22,728 bases of DNA, taken from the IMG/VR virus record IMGVR_UViG_3300044619_000420, positions 1-22,728 of that record; one strand, written 5' to 3'. A program made the position numbers and the translations under genes. The notes beneath the pieces were generated by a model, which searched no databases, was not told where the DNA came from, and worked only from the letters and a program-made list of their open reading frames with translations. This DNA is from a virus. Below are positions 8,190 through 14,657 of this stretch, in pieces (position 1 is the first letter of the stretch; each line of letters starts with the position of its first letter).

Positions 8190-8488
8190 CGGATGTTAAT
8201 GGGCTTGGCGTACAAGTCGCCGTCAGCCGTTACGCGAATGGCACTCACTCGCCAGGGCGCGCCAGTGCCTTGCGGCACGATGAACGGAATTGGCGTGTTG
8301 GCCGGGATCGGAGTGCTGGAAGTCGTTGCCGTCACGCCCTCACCCACGACCACGTACGCAGCTGACGTACACCATACCACTACGCCCTGCGGGCCGGACT
8401 GCCAAGTCGCCGTAGAGCCTGCGGTGCCCGTGTACGCTACCGTACGACCGGGGTATACGGCATCGGCCATCGGATTAAGAAGTTCCAT
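8186..8488 (-). CDS. Small structural-region protein, 100 aa
   Basis: Begins MELLNPMADAVYPGRTVAYTG and has a beta-rich core: WQSGPQGVVVWCTSAAYVVV, GEGVTATT and TPIPFIVPQGTGAPWRVSA. The end reads GDLYAKPIN. The 'GPQGVxVWCTSxAYVxVGEGVTATT ... PxFxVPQGTGAPWRVSAIxV' pattern is familiar among small phage proteins near tail genes, although I know of no demonstrated function. A single compact beta-sandwich is plausible. Its stop overlaps the start of the 53-aa gene by ATGA, indicating translational coupling. It may be a minor virion component. Confidence 0.7.
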   Translation of the reverse strand: MELLNPMADAVYPGRTVAYTGTAGSTATWQSGPQGVVVWCTSAAYVVVGEGVTATTSSTPIPANTPIPFIVPQGTGAPWRVSAIRVTADGDLYAKPINIR

Positions 8489-8497
8489 GTTCTACCC

Positions 8498-8860
8498 TCA
8501 CGCTAAGAAGCGCAGTTTATAAATGGTCGTAAGATACAACGTCAGTATCTCATCAATCAAATTTTGTAGAGGGCTATCCTCTTTACTACAAACCGTGTAA
8601 CGCATTTCCTCAAGCGTCTTTAGTTCGTCCTGCAAAAAGTCGAGCACATTGTTCGTCTTTTTAGCCGACTGTAGCGCGACTGGGCCAATTAGCCCATACC
8701 GGCCTTGATACGCTTCAGCAAATGCGTCCGATAGCTCGATAACCCCCTCGTAAAACTTCTGCAAAGTTTTATGTTTTGCGTAGTTACGGGTGTTTAGGTG
8801 CGTTGAATGGGCAACATCCCGAGCTAGAAAAATGTGCCCGATAAAGACTTCACAGCTCAT
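8498..8860 (-). CDS. Helical protein resembling DUF5856, 120 aa
   Basis: Nearly all alpha-helical, with the sequence features HSTHLNTRNYAKHKTLQKFY, LSDAFAEAYQGRYGLIGP and a final hydrophobic helix (LIDEILTLYLTTIYKLRF). The HLxTxxYxxHxxLxxFYxxxxxLxDxxAExYQGxYGLI pattern resembles a family I recall as DUF5856, found in many phages; its layout suggests a ferritin/Dps-like helical bundle, but metal-binding residues cannot be confirmed. The start overlaps the portal stop as ATGA. It is unlike the beta-rich structural proteins beside it and may be a non-virion or accessory protein carried in the late operon. Confidence 0.7.
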   Translation of the reverse strand: MSCEVFIGHIFLARDVAHSTHLNTRNYAKHKTLQKFYEGVIELSDAFAEAYQGRYGLIGPVALQSAKKTNNVLDFLQDELKTLEEMRYTVCSKEDSPLQNLIDEILTLYLTTIYKLRFLA

Positions 8861-11070
8861 TGTGGCGGCGCTCCCATGCCCATGTCAGGTGGCATCGGCG
8901 GCGGGGCTTCCATGCCCATCTCAGGCTGCATAGGCATCTCGCGCTCGGCGCTAGGCGACACAAGCTCGCCATTATTCATCATGCCGGCCAAAGTGCCCAT
9001 TATGATGTCCTGAATCTGTTCCTCACTCAAACCGCTTTCAACCGCCTTGATGCGATCGGTCTCAGCGCTATACGCCTTGACCTCAGCTTCAAACTCCTTG
9101 ATCTGCACCTCGCGGGCTTCCATGGACTGCTGCACGCGCTGGAGCATCTCTTGCATCATCTGCATTTCTTGCCCCATAGCCTCCATTTGCTGCTGAGCAG
9201 CCTGAAGCGCCGGGTCGTCCTCGTCCGCCATTAGCTTCGGATCAATCGTCTTAGCCAGCCGTTTAGCAATCTCTTGAGCACCTGGCCAGTCCATGTTCTT
9301 GACGAACAAGTCGCCTGCAACCTGCCACAAGTTCGGGTTGGCCTGCAAAATCTGCCCCATCGCGTCCATCGCCTCTTGGCGCTTGGTCGCGTAGGACGGA
9401 CCGGTCGTGACCGCAACGTCGTACTTACCGACAGACGGGTTGTAAATCTTCTCAATCACGATGCCCGTCTCGTTCATCAACCGACGGACAGGCTCAGCCT
9501 GCATCGGGTTGATTTTGACCGTTGCGGTCTCTCCGTCGATGCCGACGATTCGCGCGATACGCTGGGTATCGTAAATCTTCGGAATCAAATCAACGAGTTG
9601 GCGCGTCCCATAGCGAATAGCACGAGCTAGGTTGTCTACAAAATGATAAGTGCCTGTGTCGCCTTGCCGTTCACGCGCCAAGATGGCCCGACCCGTGCGC
9701 TCATTGGACCGCATACCGAGGCTGGCATCGTACTGGCCGGTCGCGGCCTTGATGTCGTCGGCAGCGCCCATCTTCGCCTGGATCAAGCCCGTCTGGGCAA
9801 GCGGCGGCGGGGCACGTTGTGGCAGCGGCAGGACTGCGCCCTGACCGTCTGTCACGTCGGGATTAACTTCTAGGTACGGCCAGTTTGTCGTGTTGGCCGT
9901 CTTCCATTGCTGTTCGTAGCCTTCAAACTGACCGCCGTAGCCGATAAACGGCGCCTTGGGCGCCAAGGCCAGCATCTCTGCTTCCTGCGACACCCAGTAG
10001 TTGTACATGCGCTGGGCGTCCTTGGCGTTACGCACAAGCCCCGACACGTACATGCGGCCTTCAACTTCAAACTCGTTACCAATTACACGAATGACCGGAA
10101 TCCATTTACCCAGCCATTCTTGTTCCTCAAGAATTTCGTAGCCGTTAGTCTTGACCCATTTGACGCGTTTTACGTCAACTTCGCGCTTGCGGATCGGCTG
10201 AAGGCCAAGCATCTCCAGCTCTTGCGCTTCGGGCGACCCGTCAAACGCCGTTTGGTTGCCGGCGTACAGATTCAGCGTCTCGCGGGTGTGTTCTTTGTAG
10301 AAATACTCCGCAATACGGACCGTATTCTCGTTAATCCACTGCGACAGCGCCTGATCGCCTACACCGCGCTGCAAAACCGACGAAATCGGCTCTGAATCGG
10401 GGTACATACGCTCAAAATCGGCTTTCGGGATGTCCTCGGTGATGAAACACCACTCCGCATCCGCGCCACAAGGGTCTTGGATGGTCGGGTCCATGTACAC
10501 ACTGAAGCTATTTCGGATGCGGCCTATGCGAAGGTCTTGATCAAACGTATTTTCGTCGCAGTATTCCGTCAAAATGCGGAAATACCCTTCGCCGTAGGTG
10601 ACCTGGTTGTCGCACGCGGTGTCGTAGGCCACATCCGCATCCGAAATGTACTCAATATGACGGACAATTCCGTCAAAAATCTCAGCGACCTCAATGTCCG
10701 CCTTGTCATCAACGGGGATGACCTTGCCAGATGGCCGGTTCTGACGCTGATCGTTGGTCACTTGCCGCACGTGCTGCGGCAGCTTGTTGATGGTCAGGCA
10801 CGGACGCGCATTGACCGTCTGTCCTTGCACCGAGCCGCGCGTCGCCAACACGTCTTGGGGCCACTGCCACTGATTGTCCGGCGAGCCTGCCATGAAACGC
10901 AGGTCATCCAGCTCGTCTTCGCGGCTATCAGAGTACGCCGAGAGGGCCATAGTAAGGCGCGAGCGCGCCGTGGCCAGTACATCGGCTGGGTCGCGGGAGG
11001 CTTTGCCCCGGTTGGTCGGCGTGTTGGCGACGCGAGCGGCGCCCCTAAGCCCTGTTGGGTCTTTTGCCAT
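8857..11070 (-). CDS. Portal protein, P22 gp1-like
   Basis: At 737 aa it is close to the 725 aa of P22 portal. Diagnostic stretches include ELDDLRFMAGSPDNQWQW, PCLTINKLPQHVRQVTNDQR, QNRPSGKVIPVDD, DNQVTYGEGYFRILTEY, and NSFSVYMDPTIQDPCGADAE. The motif GQYDASLGMRSNERTGRAI lies near residue 450. The region from about 615 to 690 is a Gln/Met/Glu-rich long helix, matching the helical barrel of P22-type portals, and the last 35 residues are Met/Pro/Gly-rich and probably disordered. The protein forms a dodecameric ring at one capsid vertex, through which the terminase pumps DNA and to which gp4-like proteins bind. It follows the terminase genes through four tiny genes, and its ATG overlaps the stop of the last of these by one base. 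Confidence 0.93.
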   Translation of the reverse strand: MAKDPTGLRGAARVANTPTNRGKASRDPADVLATARSRLTMALSAYSDSREDELDDLRFMAGSPDNQWQWPQDVLATRGSVQGQTVNARPCLTINKLPQHVRQVTNDQRQNRPSGKVIPVDDKADIEVAEIFDGIVRHIEYISDADVAYDTACDNQVTYGEGYFRILTEYCDENTFDQDLRIGRIRNSFSVYMDPTIQDPCGADAEWCFITEDIPKADFERMYPDSEPISSVLQRGVGDQALSQWINENTVRIAEYFYKEHTRETLNLYAGNQTAFDGSPEAQELEMLGLQPIRKREVDVKRVKWVKTNGYEILEEQEWLGKWIPVIRVIGNEFEVEGRMYVSGLVRNAKDAQRMYNYWVSQEAEMLALAPKAPFIGYGGQFEGYEQQWKTANTTNWPYLEVNPDVTDGQGAVLPLPQRAPPPLAQTGLIQAKMGAADDIKAATGQYDASLGMRSNERTGRAILARERQGDTGTYHFVDNLARAIRYGTRQLVDLIPKIYDTQRIARIVGIDGETATVKINPMQAEPVRRLMNETGIVIEKIYNPSVGKYDVAVTTGPSYATKRQEAMDAMGQILQANPNLWQVAGDLFVKNMDWPGAQEIAKRLAKTIDPKLMADEDDPALQAAQQQMEAMGQEMQMMQEMLQRVQQSMEAREVQIKEFEAEVKAYSAETDRIKAVESGLSEEQIQDIIMGTLAGMMNNGELVSPSAEREMPMQPEMGMEAPPPMPPDMGMGAPPQ

Positions 11071-11210
11071 TATTTGCGCTTCTTACCTTGTGCCTTACGC
11101 TTGACCGCATACGCGATCGCCACGGCCTGCTTGACAGGCTTACCCGCATTCACTTCGGCGCGGATGTTCTTGCGGAACGCACCTTTGGTTGCGGACTTAA
11201 CGAGCGGCAT
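11070..11210 (-). CDS. Tiny basic protein, DUF6496-like, 46 aa
   Basis: Begins MPLVKSATKGAFRKNIRAEV, then NAGKPVKQAVAIAYAVKRKA and a lysine/arginine tail. The 'F.kNi..E...GKP.KQA.AIAY.v.rkA' pattern matches small phage proteins I recall as DUF6496. About a third of its residues are Lys or Arg, so nucleic-acid binding is possible. Stop and portal start share one base (TAATG), and its own start shares one base with the stop before it. Function unknown. Confidence 0.75.
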   Translation of the reverse strand: MPLVKSATKGAFRKNIRAEVNAGKPVKQAVAIAYAVKRKAQGKKRK

Positions 11211-11404
11211 TAGCGGGGTCTCCCCCGGTCGCGCATCGGCATGGGCGAGGGGCGAAAGTTCGTCGTCGTGCGGATGATGTCCTCAGACACTCGCCGACGC
11301 GGCGTCGGCATGCGAGGCTGCTGGGCAGCCGGCGCGCCTGACGGCTGAGCCAACATGTTGCCAATAGTAGCGCGTCGAGAAACGCCAACAGGGCCGTATG
11401 CCAT
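11210..11404 (-). CDS. Tiny Pro/Arg-rich protein, 64 aa
   Basis: Reads MAYGPVGVSRRATIGNMLAQ and then a Pro/Ala/Arg-rich, probably disordered stretch (GAPAAQQPRMPTPRRRVSED, MPMRDRGRPR). No domain is recognised. It is included because it fits the frame chain exactly: its stop shares one base with the next start and its ATG is two bases after the previous stop. Composition suggests a flexible, basic protein, perhaps binding DNA or terminase; that is inference. Confidence 0.6.
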   Translation of the reverse strand: MAYGPVGVSRRATIGNMLAQPSGAPAAQQPRMPTPRRRVSEDIIRTTTNFRPSPMPMRDRGRPR

Positions 11405-11406
11405 GA

Positions 11407-11562
11407 TTACTTCCTCTTTTTGGCCGTCTTGGCCGATTGACGGAACGCCTTATTGGTCGGCGCCCCCTTACTACCCGGTGCGCGCATCTTCTCACCACTA
11501 CCGGCTGCAATGCGAGCCCGCTTAGCGTTAATGTTCGCGTAAAGACCTTTATTACTAGCCAT
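11407..11562 (-). CDS. Tiny lysine-rich protein, 51 aa
   Basis: Reads MASNKGLYANINAKRARIAA, then GSGEKMRAPGSKGAPTNKAF and ends in RQSAKTAKKRK. The 'NKGLYANINAKRARIxAGSGEKMRxPGxxGAPTxxAFxxSAKTAK' pattern is very common in small genes beside phage terminase and portal genes, and no function is known to me. It is strongly basic and probably DNA- or RNA-binding or a virion-core component. Its ATG shares one base with the stop of the upstream gene. Confidence 0.75.
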   Translation of the reverse strand: MASNKGLYANINAKRARIAAGSGEKMRAPGSKGAPTNKAFRQSAKTAKKRK

Positions 11563-11825
11563 TAGCCACACTTCCAGCGTCTAAGCGACGCCTTTGCTCG
11601 TTCAGCCGGCCCCTTGGCCTTAGCCACCACGCCCTTCATGCGCGCACAGAACGACTTTTTACGTCCCGCGTCCGCCTTAGTCTTCGGACTCGGGGCCGGA
11701 GCCTTCAAGTTGCTGCCCGTCTCGCGGTTGTACTTTGCTCGGCCCTTGGCCGTCAAGCCCGCGCCCTTAGAAACAGGCTGTTTCTCTCCCCGACCCACCG
11801 ACAGACTGACCGACTTGCGTGCCAT
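11562..11825 (-). CDS. Small basic protein, DUF6321-like, 87 aa
   Basis: Starts MARKSVSLSVGRGEKQPVSK, followed by GAGLTAKGRAKYNRETGSNL, KTKADAGRKKSFCARMKGVV and a C-terminal SLRRWKCG. The combination GLTAKGRxKYNRETGSNL, SFCARM and RRWKC is characteristic of a small phage family I recall as DUF6321. It is highly basic with two conserved cysteines. I chose the ATG at 11823-11825 because it shares one base with the terminase stop (TGATG); an in-frame ATG five codons earlier lies inside the terminase gene. Function unknown; position between the terminase and portal suggests a role near packaging. Confidence 0.8.
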   Translation of the reverse strand: MARKSVSLSVGRGEKQPVSKGAGLTAKGRAKYNRETGSNLKAPAPSPKTKADAGRKKSFCARMKGVVAKAKGPAERAKASLRRWKCG

Positions 11826-13354
11826 CAGGCTCCCATCCAACTGCTTGCCATGCCGTTGCCACCCTGGCGGGAGACGACTCGTCTTGGCGCGTCGCGTGCC
11901 TCACGGCTTGCGAGCGGGTAGGCGAAGGTGACGGCGAGCGCGTCTGCCGCATCCGGCGACGCTTGACCTCTGGCCTTCATCTCCTTCTTGCCCTCCAAGA
12001 AGATCGTCCCCGACGAGTTAGGCTTGACGTGTGGCCCGCACAGGTCCGACTTGAGTAGCCGATCAGACGGGATGCTCGCCGTGCGTAGCCATTCCCGCAT
12101 GTCGCCCCACATCTCGGCGCGCTTGTTGCCCCACATCACGGGGTTCTTGGCCTTCCAGCCAAAGTTTACCCCACGAACCTTATACCTCTGCTCTTTCAAT
12201 CGGTCAAGTATGCCATAGCCGAGCCCGCCCTCGTCAATGACCGTGAGCGCCGGGTTGTACTCCTCGATTGCGTCGATGACGCGCCCGACGGTGGCCATAG
12301 TGTCCTCGCCCCGGTAGCGCTTGATTGCTACGATGTCGCGCCCTTGTCGGACGACGATGACGGTGCTGTCGGCGCCGGATCGTGCGGGGTCCACCCCAAT
12401 GACTCGCGGAGCTGTTTCATCCTTGTAGCGGGCGCGCGCCACAGCCTCGTCCACAATTCGCGGAGCAATGAACTGGTCGTCTCCGTCGGAAGGGAACTCT
12501 CCGTAGACCTCGACTTTAGCTTGGCTACTATCTGCTCCATACTCGGCGATGATTTGCTCGTAAACGGCTTTGTCGGTGTCTTCGACTTGGCGCGCGTCGA
12601 TGTTTTGCGTTTGCCAGAATTGCCTTTTTGCGTTGAAACACTCATAAAAATACCCCTCGTTGCGTCGTGGGTTACTGAAGGCGAGCCAGAAGCGATTAGG
12701 CGTGTTTTCCGTAAAGAAGCCCGCCGTCACCGCCCAGATGGGGTCCGGTATACCCGACGCTTCGTCGAATATGACCATCACACCGTCGAAGTTGTGGACA
12801 CCGGCGTACGCGTCGGGGTTCTCCTCCGACCACAGCCGCCCCTCAACCGACCAGTACCGCGTGCCTTTCTTCAGGTCGCGCTCGACGATCTCCGCGAGCC
12901 ACTTGGCCGGCATGACGCGCGTTGCCGACACCTCAAACCAATGACTGTTGAGCAGCAGCGAGAGCCACTTAGTCACCTCGGCCCAGGTGACCGAGCGTAG
13001 CTGGGCTTCCGAGTTAGCCGACACGATGATAGTCGAGCCGATGCGCGTTGATAGCATCCACAGGATCAGCCAGGACACCAAGGCCGACTTACCGATACCG
13101 CGCCCCGAGGCCGTCGCCATGCGCAGCACGTCGTACCCCGTCGCGTTCTTGTTGCGGGCGATGTGAGCGGCCACCTTGCGCAGCACCTCGCGCTGCCACT
13201 TGCGCGGCCCTTGGAAGTTCTCCAGCGGCGTGCCCTTCTGCCCCCACGGGAACGCAAACAGCACGAACGCCTCGGGGTCGTCCTTGACGCTCGGCGACCA
13301 GAGCCGAGTCATCAGTAGCTGCTCGTCCTCGGGGCTATATATCGGAAGTTGCAT
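11825..13354 (-). CDS. terL: Terminase large subunit (DNA-packaging ATPase-nuclease)
   Basis: A 509-aa protein, about the length of P22 gp2 (499 aa). The ATPase half has an adenine-side stretch (GPRKWQREVLRKV, about 49-61), a Walker A loop ASGRGIGKSAL (about 82-92) and Walker B VMVIFDEA (192-199; Asp-Glu at 197-198), followed by a coupling segment LAFSNPRRNEGYF. The nuclease half has the RNase H-like acidic residues in GVDPARSGADST (Asp322), VIDEGGLGYG (Asp374) and SPDAADALA (Asp468 or Asp471). The enzyme cuts concatemeric DNA and translocates it into the procapsid through the portal. It overlaps the small subunit gene by 20 bases, so the two are translationally coupled. All key residues appear intact. 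Confidence 0.95.
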   Translation of the reverse strand: MQLPIYSPEDEQLLMTRLWSPSVKDDPEAFVLFAFPWGQKGTPLENFQGPRKWQREVLRKVAAHIARNKNATGYDVLRMATASGRGIGKSALVSWLILWMLSTRIGSTIIVSANSEAQLRSVTWAEVTKWLSLLLNSHWFEVSATRVMPAKWLAEIVERDLKKGTRYWSVEGRLWSEENPDAYAGVHNFDGVMVIFDEASGIPDPIWAVTAGFFTENTPNRFWLAFSNPRRNEGYFYECFNAKRQFWQTQNIDARQVEDTDKAVYEQIIAEYGADSSQAKVEVYGEFPSDGDDQFIAPRIVDEAVARARYKDETAPRVIGVDPARSGADSTVIVVRQGRDIVAIKRYRGEDTMATVGRVIDAIEEYNPALTVIDEGGLGYGILDRLKEQRYKVRGVNFGWKAKNPVMWGNKRAEMWGDMREWLRTASIPSDRLLKSDLCGPHVKPNSSGTIFLEGKKEMKARGQASPDAADALAVTFAYPLASREARDAPRRVVSRQGGNGMASSWMGA

Positions 13355-13811
13355 ATTCTGCCGTCAGGGCTCGGGTAGCGAGCGTGGTGGGCGCGCGGGT
13401 CAATGCAGCCGGTTCATCCGGCAATACTCGGCCTTCAATGACGCGAGATTCTGCCTCTTGCAGCGCGGCGATGACGCTGATCTGCTGCTTGACATCGACC
13501 TGTACCTGCTGCTTCGCCACCCAACCGTGCACATGCTGGAGGATTGCCAAAGAAGCCTTTGAATCGCCATTGCGAGCCGCGTCACGCAGTTGGTTCGCGG
13601 CCTCAAACTCACTATCTGCACGCCCTTTGGCCTCCGCCATCTCAGCGAGCGGGTCCATCTGACACAGCCGCCGGTACTCCGCCGGCAACAGCCCCGCCGC
13701 CAGGGCAAGGCTATCACCTCTTAGCCCGAGGGCCGCTGCGTCATAAATAGCCTGTAGCCGCGCCTCAGTAGCGTTCAGTTGCCGTGGCGCGTGCGGAAGC
13801 GATTTGAACAT
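13335..13811 (-). CDS. terS: Terminase small subunit (probable)
   Basis: A 158-aa mostly helical protein. Residues about 14-50 (TEARLQAIYDAAALGLRGDS, LALAAGLLPAEYRRL) look like a helix-turn-helix. A central helical region (EAKGRADSEFEAANQLRDAA, KASLAILQHVHGW) could form the oligomer core. A segment VQVDVKQQISVIAALQEAES and a Pro/Thr-rich tail follow. The order HTH, oligomerisation helices and tail, and the place directly upstream of and overlapping the large subunit, are those of small terminases, which recognise the packaging start site (pac or cos) and load the large subunit. Sequence identity to a named family is not obvious, so the call depends largely on context. It is the first gene of the leftward operon. 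Confidence 0.75.
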   Translation of the reverse strand: MFKSLPHAPRQLNATEARLQAIYDAAALGLRGDSLALAAGLLPAEYRRLCQMDPLAEMAEAKGRADSEFEAANQLRDAARNGDSKASLAILQHVHGWVAKQQVQVDVKQQISVIAALQEAESRVIEGRVLPDEPAALTRAPTTLATRALTAEYATSDI

Positions 13812-14036
13812 GTTGCAACACTACCTTTCATGTAAGCAAAAGACAAGCGATGTGCAGGATTGTCCTGCCGGGAGGCCGCGATCCACAACAACCGTGTGGC
13901 CTGTGTGCCGGGGCGGAGATTGCCTTAGATGGTGGGGCTCATAACCCCTTCAGCTACCTCCCGGTCGCTACGTGCGCATCACGTCAGACATCGCCACGCA
14001 AGATTAGCATAAGGTTTTGGCTTACGGGCTAGCGGG

Positions 14037-14055
14037 TAAAAAAATAAAAAAATTT
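14037..14055. other. A/T-only tract, possible DNA-unwinding element
   Basis: Nineteen consecutive A/T bases made of two A7 runs separated by a T. It lies in an otherwise GC-rich surrounding and about 90 bp left of the repeat array. Origins with iterons usually have such an easily melted stretch next to them. It could equally be an UP element or bend for a leftward promoter. Confidence 0.4.
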
Positions 14056-14112
14056 GTGCAACCCCTCCGTACCAGGTACAGCCCACGCGCGGGCCGGCCC
14101 ACCCCCTCAGTT

Positions 14113-14131
14113 GCAAATGATTCTCGTTCGC
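14113..14131. promoter_or_regulatory. Fur-box-like palindrome
   Basis: GCAAATGATTCTCGTTCGC matches 12 of 19 positions of the classical Fur consensus and is an imperfect palindrome (6 of 8 arm positions paired). It ends 17 bp before the first 9-bp repeat. Fur is the iron-responsive repressor of many proteobacteria. A chance match cannot be excluded, and no promoter overlapping it was confirmed. Confidence 0.35.
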
Positions 14132-14242
14132 ATTCAGCCTGGGCGCGGTGGGCAGCGTGGGCAATGTGGGCAACGGCTACGCGCCCCCCGACTGCTAGCC
14201 GTCAAGCGTTGTGGGTCATGTGGGCAATTCTTTGGCCGTTGC

Positions 14243-14295
14243 ATTTGTGGGCAATGTGGGCAATTTGTTTTCGGTTGCCCACATTGCCCACAAAT
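14243..14295. repeat. Perfect 21-bp inverted repeat inside the array
   Basis: The arms 14243-14263 and 14275-14295 are exact reverse complements, separated by an 11-base loop (TTTGTTTTCGG). Each arm contains two complete 9-bp repeat units plus ATTT/AAAT ends. In single-stranded DNA or RNA it would fold into a very stable hairpin. There is no U-tract on either side, so it is not a normal intrinsic terminator. A primase-recognition hairpin, a cruciform or a dimer binding site are the main alternatives. Confidence 0.8.
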
Positions 14296-14390
14296 CGGAG
14301 GGCGTGGGCGATTTGTGGGTCATGTGGGTCAAATGGTCACGGAAAAAAAATCGGAGCGGCTCCAACGGAATGCGCGTCACACGCTCCAGG

Positions 14391-14406
14391 CTGTATGTTT
14401 ATACAG
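14391..14406. promoter_or_regulatory. LexA-type SOS operator
   Basis: CTGTATGTTTATACAG has the CTG-N10-CAG form of the E. coli-type LexA box, with perfectly paired CTGTAT and ATACAG arms, and is followed by TA as in the 20-bp consensus. It lies between two groups of 9-bp repeats. Weak promoter hexamers overlap or adjoin it in both directions: rightward TTTATA (14398-14403) - 17 bp - TAGATT (14421-14426), and leftward TTTACT (minus strand of 14430-14435) - 16 bp - AATACT (minus strand of 14408-14413). Host LexA could therefore repress either one until DNA damage. Which promoter is real cannot be decided from sequence. Confidence 0.7.
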
Positions 14407-14410
14407 TAGT

Positions 14411-14440
14411 ATTTCTTTACTAGATTAGAAGTAAAGAGAT
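14411..14440. repeat. 10-bp inverted repeat beside the LexA box
   Basis: ATTTCTTTAC (14411-14420) and GTAAAGAGAT (14431-14440) pair at 9 of 10 positions across a 10-base A/T-rich spacer. The size and symmetry fit a repressor operator. Its right arm touches the minus-strand repeat unit at 14439. No encoded repressor is visible in the window. Confidence 0.45.
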
Positions 14441-14597
14441 GACCCACAATGCCCACAAGTCATATCCCGCGCTGTAAATATAGGCTCTAGCGCGTGGGCA
14501 ATTCGTCCGCAAAACATGACCCACAATCTGACCCACATGACCCACACCTTGCCCGAAAATGCCTTGCACTTTGAAAGGCGTCTATGTAAAAAAATGC

Positions 14598-14626
14598 TTG
14601 ACAGCCTACGCGCACGCGTCTAATCT
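14598..14626 (+). promoter_or_regulatory. Sigma70-type promoter for the rightward small-gene operon
   Basis: A perfect -35 TTGACA (14598-14603) follows an A-rich stretch that could act as an UP element. The -10 is either TCTAAT (14619-14624, 5/6 matches but only 15 bp spacing) or TAATCT (14621-14626, 17 bp spacing but 3/6 matches). The first gene starts 32-34 bases further right with a GGAG ribosome site. The last 9-bp repeat ends about 50 bp upstream, close enough for a bound protein to influence it. Confidence 0.55.
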
Positions 14627-14657
14627 GCACACATCAACAACGCTTGGAGTTACTGAC

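Larger units (their letters stand above)
14148..14545. repeat. Array of 18 nine-base iteron-like repeats, GTGGGYMAT
   Basis: Units read GTGGGCAAT or GTGGGTCAT with small variation. Plus-strand units begin at 14148, 14157, 14166, 14211, 14220, 14247, 14256, 14304, 14315, 14324 and 14494. Minus-strand units occupy the nine bases from 14274, 14283, 14439, 14448, 14516, 14528 and 14537. Fourteen of these sit in exact back-to-back pairs (18 bp) and three more form a triplet (14148-14174), leaving singles at 14304, 14494 and 14516. Spacing of 9 bp is close to one helical turn, so a protein could bind neighbouring units on nearly the same face. Iterons of this type are bound by replication initiators or regulators. 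The unit does not form comparable clusters elsewhere in the window. Confidence 0.85.
13812..14657. other. Divergent control region without a convincing gene
   Basis: This 846-bp stretch separates the leftward packaging operon from the rightward small-gene operon. From left to right it holds a small hairpin (13854-13868, GCAGGA TTG TCCTGC), a 19-bp pure A/T run, a Fur-box-like site, the 9-bp repeat array, a LexA-like box, another inverted repeat and a promoter pointing right. Open frames exist in several phases only because the 9-bp repeats contain no stops; they translate to runs such as CGQCGQ or LPTLPT and have no ribosome sites, so I do not call them. No clear leftward promoter for the small terminase could be identified near 13812-14060. 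The combination suits a replication origin plus regulatory switch (inference). Confidence 0.7.

Noticed and set aside
13915-13990. tRNA-like sequence with a GGGGCTCATAACCCC arm resembling a CAU anticodon stem-loop
   Set aside because: No D arm, T arm or acceptor pairing can be built around it on either strand. It is not a tRNA, and no integrase is present to support an attachment site.
14069-14079. Short palindrome GTACCAGGTAC left of the Fur-like site
   Set aside because: Only 5-bp arms, no second copy seen, and no positional link to a promoter.
13979-14173. Minus-strand 64-codon frame starting inside the repeats
   Set aside because: The beginning (LPTLPT) is simply translated repeat and the rest crosses the A/T tract; no ribosome site was found.
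14017-14428. Overlapping plus-strand frames with repeats such as CGQCGQ or MWAMWAI
   Set aside because: The 9-bp unit is a multiple of three without stops, so several frames stay open by chance. None has a ribosome site or non-repetitive conserved segment.
14148-14545. CRISPR-like array
   Set aside because: Repeat units are only 9 bp, in both orientations, without regular spacers, and no cas gene is nearby.
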